Shown here: positions 1-8,051 of the stretch, piece by piece
Numbering within the stretch: the stretch's first letter is position 1
Layout of the letters: each line of letters begins with the position of its first letter
NCBI GenBank assembly: GCA_050946375.1
Contig: JBMNUT010000008.1
Coordinates: 1 to 64,000 of the forward strand
Reading direction: 5' to 3'
Origin: UBA1794 sp050946375
GTDB lineage: Bacteria > Bacteroidota > Bacteroidia > Bacteroidales > Bacteroidaceae
Length of the DNA stretch: 64,000 nt
The notes under the pieces: generated by a model
Seen by the model: only the letters and a program-made list of their open reading frames with translations
Told to the model about the DNA's origin: nothing
The model's database searches: none
Made by a program: the position numbers and the translations under genes

Positions 1-1
1 C

Positions 2-1102
2 AACACGCAGCAGGAAGTGGCCAACTACCTGATGCGGTTTGTCGATTCGTATCTGAACGAAGCACACAACGGCTTGTTTCTGGGGATTGGCATTATCGCC
101 TTGCTGGTGACCGTGGTCAACCTGACGAGCAATATAGAAACCGCCTTCAACGATATATGGGAAGTACGCACGCCCCGTACCTTATACCGCAAAGTGACGG
201 ACTATTTCTCCATTTTCCTGCTCCTTCCCGTGTTTATCGTAGTGTCGAGCGGATTATCCATCTTCATCGGTACGATGGTTCGCGAGATGCACGACTACAT
301 AATCCTGGGGAGCATGATTAAATTCCTTATCCGTCTTTCTCCTTACCTTATGTCTTGGCTGATGTTCACGGGGCTTTATATTTTTATGCCCAATACCAAA
401 GTGCGGTTTCTGCCGGCGCTTATTTCAGGTATTGTGGCGGGAACCGTCTATCAGCTCTTTCAATTTCTCTATATCAACGGGCAATTTTCACTTTCCAAGT
501 ACAACGCCATCTACGGTAGCTTCGCCGCTCTGCCGTTGCTGCTGCTGTGGCTGCAGATTTCGTGGACGATTATATTGTACGGTGCGGAGGTTTGTTACGC
601 AATCCAGAACGCGCATAACTTTTTCTACGGCGAAAACTCCGGAAACCTTTCCCGCAAAGGAAAGGATTTCGCCTCCATTCTGATAGCATCGATGGTATAT
701 AAGCGTTTTTATCGTGACGAAAAGCCACTGACCTCAAAGGCTATTGCCGCGCGCAGCCAGCTTCCCATCCGTTTGGTGCATCAGACGCTCAATTCCCTGC
801 AGCACCTCGGGTTGCTTCATGCGGCTTCCGACGAGGAGAAGCACGAGGGAGATACGTATTATCTGCCTTCGAAAGACGTACACCGGCTGACTGTCGGCCA
901 GTTGTTGCAGTGCGTTTATGTAGAAGGCGGTGAGCATTTCGGGTTTCACCCTGAGCAAATCGACCCGGCGCTGTGGGATGCGTTGAAAATAGAAAGCGGA
1001 TACGCGGATATTTCCGACGGTGTGGCTCCGGCGGAGCCGCATTTCCTGAACCGGTTGCTCATCGATTTGCCCGACCAGGCGGCGGTGGGAAAAAAGAGTT
1101 GA
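2..1102 (+). CDS. YihY/BrkB-family inner-membrane protein, 5' end missing
   Basis: The reading frame is open to the left edge of the window, so the true start lies upstream; the in-frame GTG at 17 is probably internal. The protein shows five to six hydrophobic segments in its first ~200 residues, with the pattern of the YihY/BrkB family (formerly mislabelled ribonuclease BN), including a conserved stretch around GTVYQLFQFLYINGQ and WLQISWTIILYGAEVCYA. After about residue 235 of the visible part comes a soluble tail of about 120 residues that looks like a winged-helix segment (SKAIAARSQLPIRLVHQTLNSL), a common extension of this family. Function is not established; transport or envelope roles have been proposed. 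It converges on the next gene, with a 22-bp-period palindromic array between them. Confidence 0.85.
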   Translation, partial: NTQQEVANYLMRFVDSYLNEAHNGLFLGIGIIALLVTVVNLTSNIETAFNDIWEVRTPRTLYRKVTDYFSIFLLLPVFIVVSSGLSIFIGTMVREMHDYIILGSMIKFLIRLSPYLMSWLMFTGLYIFMPNTKVRFLPALISGIVAGTVYQLFQFLYINGQFSLSKYNAIYGSFAALPLLLLWLQISWTIILYGAEVCYAIQNAHNFFYGENSGNLSRKGKDFASILIASMVYKRFYRDEKPLTSKAIAARSQLPIRLVHQTLNSLQHLGLLHAASDEEKHEGDTYYLPSKDVHRLTVGQLLQCVYVEGGEHFGFHPEQIDPALWDALKIESGYADISDGVAPAEPHFLNRLLIDLPDQAAVGKKS

Positions 1103-1106
1103 AGCA

Positions 1107-1164
1107 CTTTACGGAAAAAGTGCTGCCACTTTATCGTTGAAGTGCCGGGACTTTTGGGAGCGTG
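1107..1164. repeat. 22-bp-period palindromic array, copy A
   Basis: Three units begin at 1107, 1129 and 1151, exactly 22 bp apart: CTTTACGGAAAAAG, CTTTATCGTTGAAG and a degenerate CTTTTGGGAGCGTG. The spacers are TGCTGCCA and TGCCGGGA. The first unit with its flanks forms the hairpin AGCACTTT / AAAGTGCT (1103-1110 with 1117-1124). It sits between convergent genes and may also help terminate transcription. Confidence 0.7.
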
Positions 1165-1190
1165 TGCCGCAAGTTTCCCGCTAAGATGAT

Positions 1191-2177
1191 TCAGTTATTG
1201 ATGGCTCCGCACGAGGGGCATTTCCCTTTTTGGCTCATCAGGGTACCACAGCGCCCGCAGCGATAGTGGTAACGGTGTGGCCCCCGCATTTTGTGTACCA
1301 GTCCCCACAGGAAAACCGGCAGGAGAATGTAGCCAATCCATAAGTGAACGGCGAAAATGAAGAAGAGATAACAGAGAATGCAAGCCAGAGACAGCGCGGA
1401 AATGTAGAACAAAGCAAATTTCAGCCGCACCATTTTCAGAATTTCCTCGACCGTTGCTATAAAAATGATGATGAATCCCCAGATTCCCAGCAGGAAAAAG
1501 GACAAAACCAGCGGAACCCGGAAGGGGTTCAGCGTGGGGTTGAAATAGAAATGCTCCCACGTCTCGGGACAAAACATCTGCATGCTTTCGTAGAGCGTGG
1601 CGCAGAAGGCGGTAGTGAAGCATAACAACAGCGGATAGGCGCAGTCGACTTCGTGGAAAAACATCCGCCGCAGTTCTTTGCTCTTCCGCCGGTGTATCCA
1701 ATAATAGATAAGGAAGAGGACAAAGACTGCCATGAAAATGCGGGTGTGCAGCGCACTGAACTGCCGGATTCCATAAGAGATGGGATTGATGGGCATCAGG
1801 AAGTCGTTCACTTCATTCTCGTGAATCCAGCCTTGCACCTCCTGATTGTGGGCCAACTTTACCCATACTGTGTCGATACTGTCTGCCGGATCGGTCATAA
1901 ACTCGGCCACAGCCACCGTATCGCCCCGGTACAACGTGTCGTATAGCCCGTTGATTGGGAGCTGAGCCAGGAGCAAAGTATCGGATTGTACGGTCAGATT
2001 GGTCCCGTGTGTGTAGTGGTATCTGTATAAATAGGTAACAGAGTCGCGCTCATGGGGCGGCATGCTGTCCAAAAGGGCTTCTTCCGGCTGCCGGTAGTGG
2101 CATGAGGCGAGGAAACCGCCTGCTATTTGCAGGCCGATGAGCAGCAGGACTAACGGGAAGAAGCGGAGGCGTTTCAT
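1191..2177 (-). CDS. Predicted lipoprotein with SH3-like segment, several membrane helices and C-terminal zinc ribbon
   Basis: 328 residues; I do not recognise a named family. The N-terminus is a signal peptide ending in a lipobox (LASC, cysteine 26). Residues ~90-125 read like a small SH3-type domain (WVKLAHNQEVQGWIHENEV). Four or five hydrophobic segments follow between ~135 and ~300, and the last 25 residues contain two CxxC knuckles (CGRCG and CPSCG), a zinc ribbon. The topology is puzzling: a lipidated N-terminus would be periplasmic, while zinc ribbons are usually cytosolic, which an odd number of helices would allow. It is the last gene of a leftward unit behind metA and the U32 gene, 18 bp after the latter. 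Confidence 0.7.
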   Translation of the reverse strand: MKRLRFFPLVLLLIGLQIAGGFLASCHYRQPEEALLDSMPPHERDSVTYLYRYHYTHGTNLTVQSDTLLLAQLPINGLYDTLYRGDTVAVAEFMTDPADSIDTVWVKLAHNQEVQGWIHENEVNDFLMPINPISYGIRQFSALHTRIFMAVFVLFLIYYWIHRRKSKELRRMFFHEVDCAYPLLLCFTTAFCATLYESMQMFCPETWEHFYFNPTLNPFRVPLVLSFFLLGIWGFIIIFIATVEEILKMVRLKFALFYISALSLACILCYLFFIFAVHLWIGYILLPVFLWGLVHKMRGPHRYHYRCGRCGTLMSQKGKCPSCGAINN

Positions 2178-2195
2178 GAGTGGACGGGAGTTGGT

Positions 2196-4181
2196 TCAGG
2201 TTAATTCGTCCGGCGCAAGTACGGACATCTCACATCGTTTGCAGTCGAAGCGGAGCGGAAAAAGCAAATTGCCCCGCCGCAGGTAGAGCGGGTCTTCCCA
2301 CTTCTTTTCTCCCTTGCGGGGCATGAGCCGGCATTGGCCCCACTCCTTTCGTATGCAGTAGCGGGTGTGCATCAGCACTGCCCCATGGGCCGGAACTGCT
2401 TCGTAGGCCGGTTCTATCGAATACACTCCGCAAGCTTCATAAAAGAGTCTGGCCTCGCGGTTGAGCACATTGCCGCGGTAGGACAGTTCCTTTTCCGGAT
2501 ATTCCGGGAACTGCCGGGGGCATGAGGCAGAAGCTACGTGGTAGTTCAGCATGCGTGCCCTTTGCAGAGATTCGACGGCAGTCCGTCGCCACTCGTTCAG
2601 CCGGGCGGAGGGGAGAAACCAGGAGGCGGAGAGGCACAGCTCTATGTCGTCTTCTGCACAGACGAAGGGTGTGTTGCCTAATTTTCCCAGGCTTGAGCGA
2701 ATCAAATCCTGCTGGGGTGAGCGGGCAGTCTCCTTGGGGTCGGCAAAGGACAGCGTAACGCTGATTCCGTCTTCATCCGTCAGTTCCAGCGAGAAGCCGA
2801 AAGCCGTTTCCCGCAGGCTCATGCGTATCCGGATGCGGCGTGTGGCCGTCGGGCGGGAAAGGAGGCGTTCGAACTGGCTGTCGCGGTTGCGGAAAATCGG
2901 GGCGCCTACCAGTCCCTTGGCGGTAAGTCCCTCGGCGTCTTTGGGATTGCAGAACAGCATTTCTCCTTCTGCACGGTTGATTTGCAAGCCTATCTGCCGG
3001 TCTTTGGCCATAATCAGGGCTCCGTCTCCGTTGTGGAAGCGCACGTCCGGAGCGGAATACCGGACGCTGATTCGGTTTTTCTGTACGGCTACGATTTTGC
3101 CCATCGGCTCCCCTTTGGAAACCGGTGCTGCCGAGAGCGAAAAAGGCGAGGCACTTTTGCCCGTTTCCGCCGGCACTTTTTCCGATTTCCCCAGGAAGTA
3201 TTGTGTAAAACCGCGGTTGAAACTTTTGTAAGGGTCGGGGGTAAAGCCGAACGATACCTGTCCGGACGAGGCCCGGGCATAGCGGTCGGCGTGGGAAGCG
3301 ATGTAGGAATCCAGCTTTTTCCGGTAGAATGCGGTCAGATTCTTGACGTACTCCACGCCTTTCAGCCGGCCTTCTATTTTCAGCGAGAAGACGCCGGCTT
3401 CCAGCAGTGTCCCGAGCCGGTCGCTTTGATTCAGGTCTTTCAGGGAGAGGAGCGGTTGTTTCTCCAGAAGCGTAGCCCCTTTTGCGTCACACAGGTCGTA
3501 AGTCAGCCGGCAGGCCTGCGCGCAACAGCCTTTGTTGGCGCTCCTTCCGAACAAGTACTGGGAGATGTAGCACTGTCCGCTGTAACTTACGCACAATGCG
3601 CCGTGGACAAAGACTTCAAGTCTTGCCTCCGGGCATTGTTCATGAATGGCTTTGATTTCTTCGGCACTCAGTTCGCGTGCAAGAACTATCTGCTCCATGC
3701 CGCAACGCTGCAGGAAAGCGACCTTTTCGGCAGTCCGGTTGTCCATTTGGGTGCTGGCATGGAGGGGAATCGGGAACCGGTTTCCCGGAAGCCTCTGGGC
3801 ATGTTGCGCCAAGCGGCGGAACAATCCCATGTCCTGCACAATCAAAGCGTCTACTCCGACCCGCGCCAGCGAAAAAGCCAGGGCGCAGGCTTTCGGAAGT
3901 TCTTCGTCCGTCAGCAACGTGTTGAGCGCTACGTACACTTTGGCCCGGTAGAAATGGGCAAAGGCGGTCAGTTCTGCAATGTCGCTCAGGGAGTTTCCGG
4001 CTGCCGCCCGTGCGCTAAACGACTGGGCACCTATATATATGGCGTCTGCACCATGGCGAATGGCTTCCATGCCGCATTCCTTGTCCTTGGCGGGAGCGAG
4101 CAATTCGATTTCCCGGGGTGGGGGAAGCGGTGAGAAATCAGCCGATTTTCTCGATGTCGTAGGGCGTTTGCTGGTAGACAT
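2196..4181 (-). CDS. U32 peptidase-like family protein with DUF3656 region, RlhA-like
   Basis: 661 residues. The first ~300 residues are the peptidase U32 barrel (ELLAPAKDKECGMEAIRHGADAIYIG), with the family's cysteine cluster around residues 190-225 (CVSYSGQC, then CCAQACR) that binds an iron-sulfur cluster in studied members. The remaining half matches in length and layout E. coli RlhA (YdcP, ~650 aa), which hydroxylates a 23S rRNA cytidine using prephenate, so RNA hydroxylation is more likely than proteolysis. That assignment rests on family resemblance only. The ATG at 4181 lies inside metA (44-bp overlap with its 3' end); no later Met precedes the conserved ELLAPA motif. It is co-transcribed with metA and the zinc-ribbon gene. 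Confidence 0.85.
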   Translation of the reverse strand: MSTSKRPTTSRKSADFSPLPPPREIELLAPAKDKECGMEAIRHGADAIYIGAQSFSARAAAGNSLSDIAELTAFAHFYRAKVYVALNTLLTDEELPKACALAFSLARVGVDALIVQDMGLFRRLAQHAQRLPGNRFPIPLHASTQMDNRTAEKVAFLQRCGMEQIVLARELSAEEIKAIHEQCPEARLEVFVHGALCVSYSGQCYISQYLFGRSANKGCCAQACRLTYDLCDAKGATLLEKQPLLSLKDLNQSDRLGTLLEAGVFSLKIEGRLKGVEYVKNLTAFYRKKLDSYIASHADRYARASSGQVSFGFTPDPYKSFNRGFTQYFLGKSEKVPAETGKSASPFSLSAAPVSKGEPMGKIVAVQKNRISVRYSAPDVRFHNGDGALIMAKDRQIGLQINRAEGEMLFCNPKDAEGLTAKGLVGAPIFRNRDSQFERLLSRPTATRRIRIRMSLRETAFGFSLELTDEDGISVTLSFADPKETARSPQQDLIRSSLGKLGNTPFVCAEDDIELCLSASWFLPSARLNEWRRTAVESLQRARMLNYHVASASCPRQFPEYPEKELSYRGNVLNREARLFYEACGVYSIEPAYEAVPAHGAVLMHTRYCIRKEWGQCRLMPRKGEKKWEDPLYLRRGNLLFPLRFDCKRCEMSVLAPDELT

Positions 4182-5055
4182 AGTAGTTCAGCCAATTAGT
4201 GAACAGCAGGTTTGCATGAGCACGCCAGCGCACAATGGGGGGAAGTTGAGGGTCATCGTGGGGATAGTAGTTCTTCGGCATCTCGATGGGCAGCCCTTTT
4301 TCCAAATCGCGATGGTACTCGACGTCCAATGTGTTGGGGGAATATTCCGAGTGTCCGGTGACAAAAATCTCCCGGCCGCCTCGTGCCATGACCAGATATA
4401 CGCCGGCTTCTTCCGACTCGCTCAGCAGTTCCAGCTCCTTGACCTTCAGGATGTCTTCGCGACGCACTTCGGTATGGCGGCTGTGGGGCACGTAGAACTG
4501 GTCGTCGAAGCCACGGAAGATGGGGCAGAACGGCTGCAAGACGTGGTGGGAGAATACGCCGAACATCTTTTTCGGCAGCGGATATTTCGGTATCCCGTAG
4601 TGGTAATACAGACCGGCTTGCGCCGCCCAGCAAATGTAGAGGGTGGAAGTGACGTGGTTGCGGGCCCAGTCGAATATTTCGGTAATTTCTTCCCAATAAT
4701 TCACCTCTTCAAATTCGAGATTCTCTACGGGTGCGCCCGTAATGATCATGCCGTCGTACTTTTCGGACTTCATGATTTCGAAATCCCGATAGAACTGCTG
4801 CATGTGCTCGATGGGGGTATTTTTGGAAGTGTGGCTTTTTACTTTCATCAGGCACAGCTCAATTTGCAGAGGAGAGTTGGAAAGAAGGCGGATGAGGTCG
4901 GTCTCTGTGGTAATCTTCAGCGGCATCAGATTCAGCACGGCAATGCGCAAGGGGCGAATGTCCTGCCCCGTTGCCCGGGTCGTGTTCATCACAAAGATGT
5001 TTTCCTTTTCCAATGCCCGGATGGCGGGCAGCTTATCGGGTAGATTAAGAGGCAT
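4138..5055 (-). CDS. metA: Homoserine O-acyltransferase (MetA family), predicted to use acetyl-CoA
   Basis: 305 residues, full length for MetA, the first committed step of methionine synthesis in the cytoplasm. The catalytic cysteine is C142 (ICWAAQAG) and the partner residues are H235 and E237 (TGHSEY), at the same numbers as in the E. coli enzyme. Residue 111 is glutamate (GAPVENLEFEEV). In characterised MetA enzymes Glu111 (Bacillus cereus) goes with acetyl-CoA and Gly111 (E. coli) with succinyl-CoA, so this should be a homoserine O-acetyltransferase despite the usual succinyltransferase label. It is first in its operon, with a -7 box at 5085-5092. The start at 5055 is 30 bases downstream of that box. 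Confidence 0.95.
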   Translation of the reverse strand: MPLNLPDKLPAIRALEKENIFVMNTTRATGQDIRPLRIAVLNLMPLKITTETDLIRLLSNSPLQIELCLMKVKSHTSKNTPIEHMQQFYRDFEIMKSEKYDGMIITGAPVENLEFEEVNYWEEITEIFDWARNHVTSTLYICWAAQAGLYYHYGIPKYPLPKKMFGVFSHHVLQPFCPIFRGFDDQFYVPHSRHTEVRREDILKVKELELLSESEEAGVYLVMARGGREIFVTGHSEYSPNTLDVEYHRDLEKGLPIEMPKNYYPHDDPQLPPIVRWRAHANLLFTNWLNYYVYQQTPYDIEKIG

Positions 5056-5084
5056 AGTTCTTTTTTCCTTAGGTGATAACTACG

Positions 5085-5092
5085 CAAAGATA
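5085..5092 (-). promoter_or_regulatory. Promoter -7 box for the metA operon
   Basis: On the minus strand this reads TATCTTTG, an exact match to the Bacteroidetes -7 consensus TAnnTTTG. It lies 30 bases before the metA start. No clear TTTG -33 element at the ideal spacing was seen. Confidence 0.7.
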
Positions 5093-5188
5093 CGGTTTTT
5101 ATTGCTTAGTTATGAGAAATGCTATTAAAAAAGGGGAAAGGAAAGCGGGAAAAACGGCAGGCCGGAATGAAAGTCGGCAGGAAAGTTG

Positions 5189-5196
5189 TACATTTG
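5189..5196 (+). promoter_or_regulatory. Promoter -7 box for the GH25 muramidase
   Basis: TACATTTG matches TAnnTTTG. It lies 33 bases before the ATG at 5230 and downstream of the earlier in-frame ATG at 5119, so it supports the 5230 start. Confidence 0.65.
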
Positions 5197-5229
5197 CGCT
5201 GCCGCTTTCGAAGAAAACCGCTGCATCAA

Positions 5230-6084
5230 ATGAAGAAAACCGCTGTAACTTTTTTCTTAATCCTTCTTGCTTTTTCCTTTCCGCTGCTTTCCATCAGTCA
5301 GGAAATGCCGGGCGACGAACCGTTTCATCTGCGCGGAGTGGGGCAAGAGGCAGACAGTGATACGAAAATCGACGTCCCTGCGCGGCAGACAGCATCGGCT
5401 TTCGGTATTGACGTCTCGCATTATCAGGGAGTCATCGACTGGGAAAAGGTAAAGTTGAGCGGCCAACATCCGGTGGAGTTCATGTTTGCCAAGGCTTCGC
5501 AGGGAGTTACCATACGCGACGAGCAGTATTTGCGGAATATGGACGAGGCACGTCGGGCGGGGATACTGGTAGGAAGCTATCATTACTTCTCCTCGGGCGG
5601 AAATGGCGTAGAGCAGTGCGATTACTTCATGTCCGTAATACGCGACGTGCCGCAGGACTTGCTCCCGGTTGTGGATGTGGAAGAGTGTCCTCGCAGCTGG
5701 GGACCGATGAGCTTGCGCCGCAATTTGCGCGATTTCCTGCTGCGGATGGAGCAGGTATATGGGATGCGCCCGATTATTTACACCAACATATTCTTTTATA
5801 ATATGTATCTGGCGGACGAATTCAAGGATTATATTCTGTTCATTGCCCGTTATTCCGACGAAGAGCCCGTGCTCATTGACGGGGCCGACTGGACGGTGTG
5901 GCAATTTTCCGAACGGGGACGGGTGAATGGTATTCGCCATCATGTCGACTTGGACTGCGTCAATGGAAAATATACGCTGGATGACTTGATGATAAATCCG
6001 CCCAAGTTGCGTTTCCGGTCGGGCAATTCGATGAATCCGCACGTTGCTCCCAATCCGTTGCCTTACGATGCCGGGCTGGAGTAG
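5230..6084 (+). CDS. Secreted glycoside hydrolase family 25 muramidase (lysozyme)
   Basis: 284 residues from the ATG at 5230, which gives a clean signal peptide (MKKTAVTFFLILLAFSFPLL); an in-frame ATG at 5119 is upstream of the promoter box. The GH25 domain spans about residues 57-255. Catalytic acidic residues are D61 (GIDVSHYQG) and the DxE pair D149/E151 (VVDVEE), with the family's YHYF and WQFSERG motifs. GH25 enzymes cut the N-acetylmuramyl-N-acetylglucosamine bond of peptidoglycan, so it acts in the periplasm or outside the cell, in wall turnover or attack on competitors. It is divergent from metA. Confidence 0.93.
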   Translation: MKKTAVTFFLILLAFSFPLLSISQEMPGDEPFHLRGVGQEADSDTKIDVPARQTASAFGIDVSHYQGVIDWEKVKLSGQHPVEFMFAKASQGVTIRDEQYLRNMDEARRAGILVGSYHYFSSGGNGVEQCDYFMSVIRDVPQDLLPVVDVEECPRSWGPMSLRRNLRDFLLRMEQVYGMRPIIYTNIFFYNMYLADEFKDYILFIARYSDEEPVLIDGADWTVWQFSERGRVNGIRHHVDLDCVNGKYTLDDLMINPPKLRFRSGNSMNPHVAPNPLPYDAGLE

Positions 6085-6149
6085 GGAGCAGTGTTACGGC
6101 TGTTGCTACGCTACATGAATCTCAAAACGAATAATAAAACGAAATCAAT

Positions 6150-6824
6150 ATGCGCACCTTTTTCTTATCGCTACTGACCCTTGTGGGCAGTTGTTGCCTG
6201 CAGGCTCAGACGGCCAAGGAATGCTTTCTGAAAATGCCGGAAGAGTTTTTCCCCTATCTGACGGCAACCAACCGGGCAGATATGCCTGATTTCCTGAGCA
6301 GCAACATGCAGGCCAAGGTGAAAAACCGCTTCGACGAGCAGACGCAGATGCTGCAACTCACCGATGATTACCTGAGTATGATGCCGGATTCGGCTTCTCT
6401 CTTCCAGATAAAACTGCTTCCGTTGGAAAATGGGCAGCGGATTATCGCAATGGCTTATACGCTGAAAGGACCGGCGGCCGACAGTGATTTGAGTTTCTAT
6501 ACGACGGAATGGAAAAAACTTCCGGCCGATTCTTATTTCCAAAGGCCTTCTGCCGACGATTTCTTCCTGCCGGAAGATTCGCTCGTGCAGGCAGGAATTT
6601 CATCGGCCGATAGCCTTGAGAGAAATAATGCTTATCGAACGTACCGGGAGGCGTCCTTTATGGAATATATCTTTTCCGCAGGTAGCAATGAATTGCAGAT
6701 TGTTCCGTCGCTGGAGTTGTATCTCGACGAAGAAAGTCGCCCGAGGGTTTTGAAATACATCAGGAAGTCGCCCTTAACCTGGGTATGGAAAAACGGACGA
6801 TTCGAAAGAAAAGGAATTGAATAG
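6150..6824 (+). CDS. DUF3256 family exported protein
   Basis: 224 residues with a signal peptide (MRTFFLSLLTLVGSCCLQAQ). The rest is soluble and carries the pattern of DUF3256, a family largely confined to Bacteroidales: AKECFLKMPEEFFPYLT near the N-terminus, then TDDYLSMMPDSASLFQIKLLP. There is no known activity and no catalytic motif that I can see. It starts 65 bp after the muramidase with no promoter box between, so co-transcription is likely. It converges on the araC-type gene. Confidence 0.85.
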   Translation: MRTFFLSLLTLVGSCCLQAQTAKECFLKMPEEFFPYLTATNRADMPDFLSSNMQAKVKNRFDEQTQMLQLTDDYLSMMPDSASLFQIKLLPLENGQRIIAMAYTLKGPAADSDLSFYTTEWKKLPADSYFQRPSADDFFLPEDSLVQAGISSADSLERNNAYRTYREASFMEYIFSAGSNELQIVPSLELYLDEESRPRVLKYIRKSPLTWVWKNGRFERKGIE

Positions 6825-6868
6825 CTCCATAAGAAAGTCCCCGGAGCCGTATTATTAAAAGAAGAAAG

Positions 6869-6918
6869 TAGAGCTGCATTCCAAAAGTAGAATACAAGAC
6901 TTTTAGGGTGCAGCTCTA
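6869..6918. terminator. Long inverted repeat, possible bidirectional terminator
   Basis: TAGAGCTGCA (6869-6878) pairs with TGCAGCTCTA (6909-6918), a 10-bp perfect stem. Inside, CCAAAAGT and ACTTTTAGG extend it with a bulge. A T-run follows at 6930-6934. It lies between the convergent DUF3256 and AraC genes. Confidence 0.5.
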
Positions 6919-6988
6919 AGCATACAGTCTTTTTAGGGTATGATGTGTGCGCATCTCTCCTTGGGTTTGAACGGGGAGGGCAGGGAGA

Positions 6989-7891
6989 TTATTGGGTTTG
7001 TGTACGGTATTCGTGGGGCGTCAGGCCTGTGGCTTTCTTGAATACCCGCGTGAAATGCTGCGGATATTGGAAGCCCAGCCGGTAGGAGACCTGGCTGATG
7101 GAATGAGAGGGGTAGAGGAGCAGTTCTTTAGCCATGCTGATGATTTTGCCTTGTATGTACTCCAATGCGGTTTTGCCTGTCTCCTTCTTGATGAGATCGC
7201 CGAAGTAATTGGGCGAAAGGCATAATTCGCTTGCGCAATACTTCACGGTGGGCAGTCCGCGTTGCTGGGCGGCGGGACCGGAGAGGTAGGCATCGAGCAG
7301 TCGGTCGAAGCGGGCGAGGAGGTCATGATTGGCTTCCTTTCGGGTAACAAACTGGCGTTCGTAGAAGCGAAGGCAGTAGTTGAGCAGTAATTCGATGTGG
7401 TTTGTTATCAGTCGTTTGCTGAGCCGGTCGATGGCGCGGTCGAGCTCTTGGTGTATTTGCATCAGGCAGCCGACGAAAGTGGTGCGCTCTTCTTCCGAAA
7501 GGTGCAATGCCTCGTTGACCGCATAGGAGAAGAAACTGTATTCTTTCATGTTGCGTCCCAGGTTGGTGCCCCGTATCAAGTCGGGATGGAAGCATAGTGC
7601 CCAACCATGGGGCTGAAAGTCTTTGCCGGTGTCCTCTATGCCGATCACTTGTCCGGGGGCCAGGCAGATTACGGAACCCTTCTGGTAATCGTAGCGTTGA
7701 CGTCCGTAGATGAGGTCGCAGTTCTTCTCGTCTTTGAGAAATACGACGTAGAAACCGAACGTGTGGCGCATGTGGCGCATGGGTTTGGCTTGGTCCAGAT
7801 TGATCACGCTGACAAGCGGATGTTGCGTTTCTACTCCGAGCAGGTTGTTGTAGTCGGCCACTGTTTCGATGTTCAATAGAGTCTCATCCAT
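6989..7891 (-). CDS. AraC-family transcriptional regulator
   Basis: 300 residues from the ATG at 7891. An ATG at 7915 is excluded because it overlaps the -7 box at 7913-7920. The N-terminal ~160 residues are a cupin-like sensing domain (QPHGWALCFHPDLI, then YSFFSYAVNEALHLSEEE). The C-terminal ~100 residues hold two helix-turn-helix motifs (YCASELCLSPNYFGDLIKKETG and SQVSYRLGFQYPQHFTRVFKK), ending in the usual GLTPHEYR. It is divergent from the hydrolase - flavodoxin - SDR operon with a 160-bp shared gap, and probably controls that operon. The effector cannot be read from sequence. Confidence 0.92.
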   Translation of the reverse strand: MDETLLNIETVADYNNLLGVETQHPLVSVINLDQAKPMRHMRHTFGFYVVFLKDEKNCDLIYGRQRYDYQKGSVICLAPGQVIGIEDTGKDFQPHGWALCFHPDLIRGTNLGRNMKEYSFFSYAVNEALHLSEEERTTFVGCLMQIHQELDRAIDRLSKRLITNHIELLLNYCLRFYERQFVTRKEANHDLLARFDRLLDAYLSGPAAQQRGLPTVKYCASELCLSPNYFGDLIKKETGKTALEYIQGKIISMAKELLLYPSHSISQVSYRLGFQYPQHFTRVFKKATGLTPHEYRTQTQ

Positions 7892-7912
7892 AATATCGTT
7901 TCTTGTTTCGGG

Positions 7913-7920
7913 CAAAGGTA
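7913..7920 (-). promoter_or_regulatory. Promoter -7 box for the AraC regulator
   Basis: Minus strand TACCTTTG, consensus TAnnTTTG. The leader would be only ~15 bases and the start must be the ATG at 7891. Confidence 0.7.
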
Positions 7921-8018
7921 AGTAACTTTCGTGTCTTCCGTATGGGGTAAAGAGCGAAATCGTTGTTTTGATGCAGTCTCTCCGTGTTTTGTATAAGCGT
8001 CGGGCGCTGCCGTGGGGC

Positions 8019-8026
8019 TACCTTTG
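8019..8026 (+). promoter_or_regulatory. Promoter -7 box for the hydrolase operon
   Basis: TACCTTTG, consensus TAnnTTTG, 26 bases before the ATG at 8052. A TTTG at 7988-7991 is 27 bases upstream, longer than the usual 19-21, as might be expected for a promoter needing an activator such as the divergent AraC protein. Confidence 0.65.
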
Positions 8027-8051
8027 CGGCAGGAATCAAAATAGAACATAC

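Noticed and set aside
2982..4133. 383-codon plus-strand frame opposite the U32 gene
   Set aside because: The minus-strand U32 protein is a strong family match over this whole stretch.
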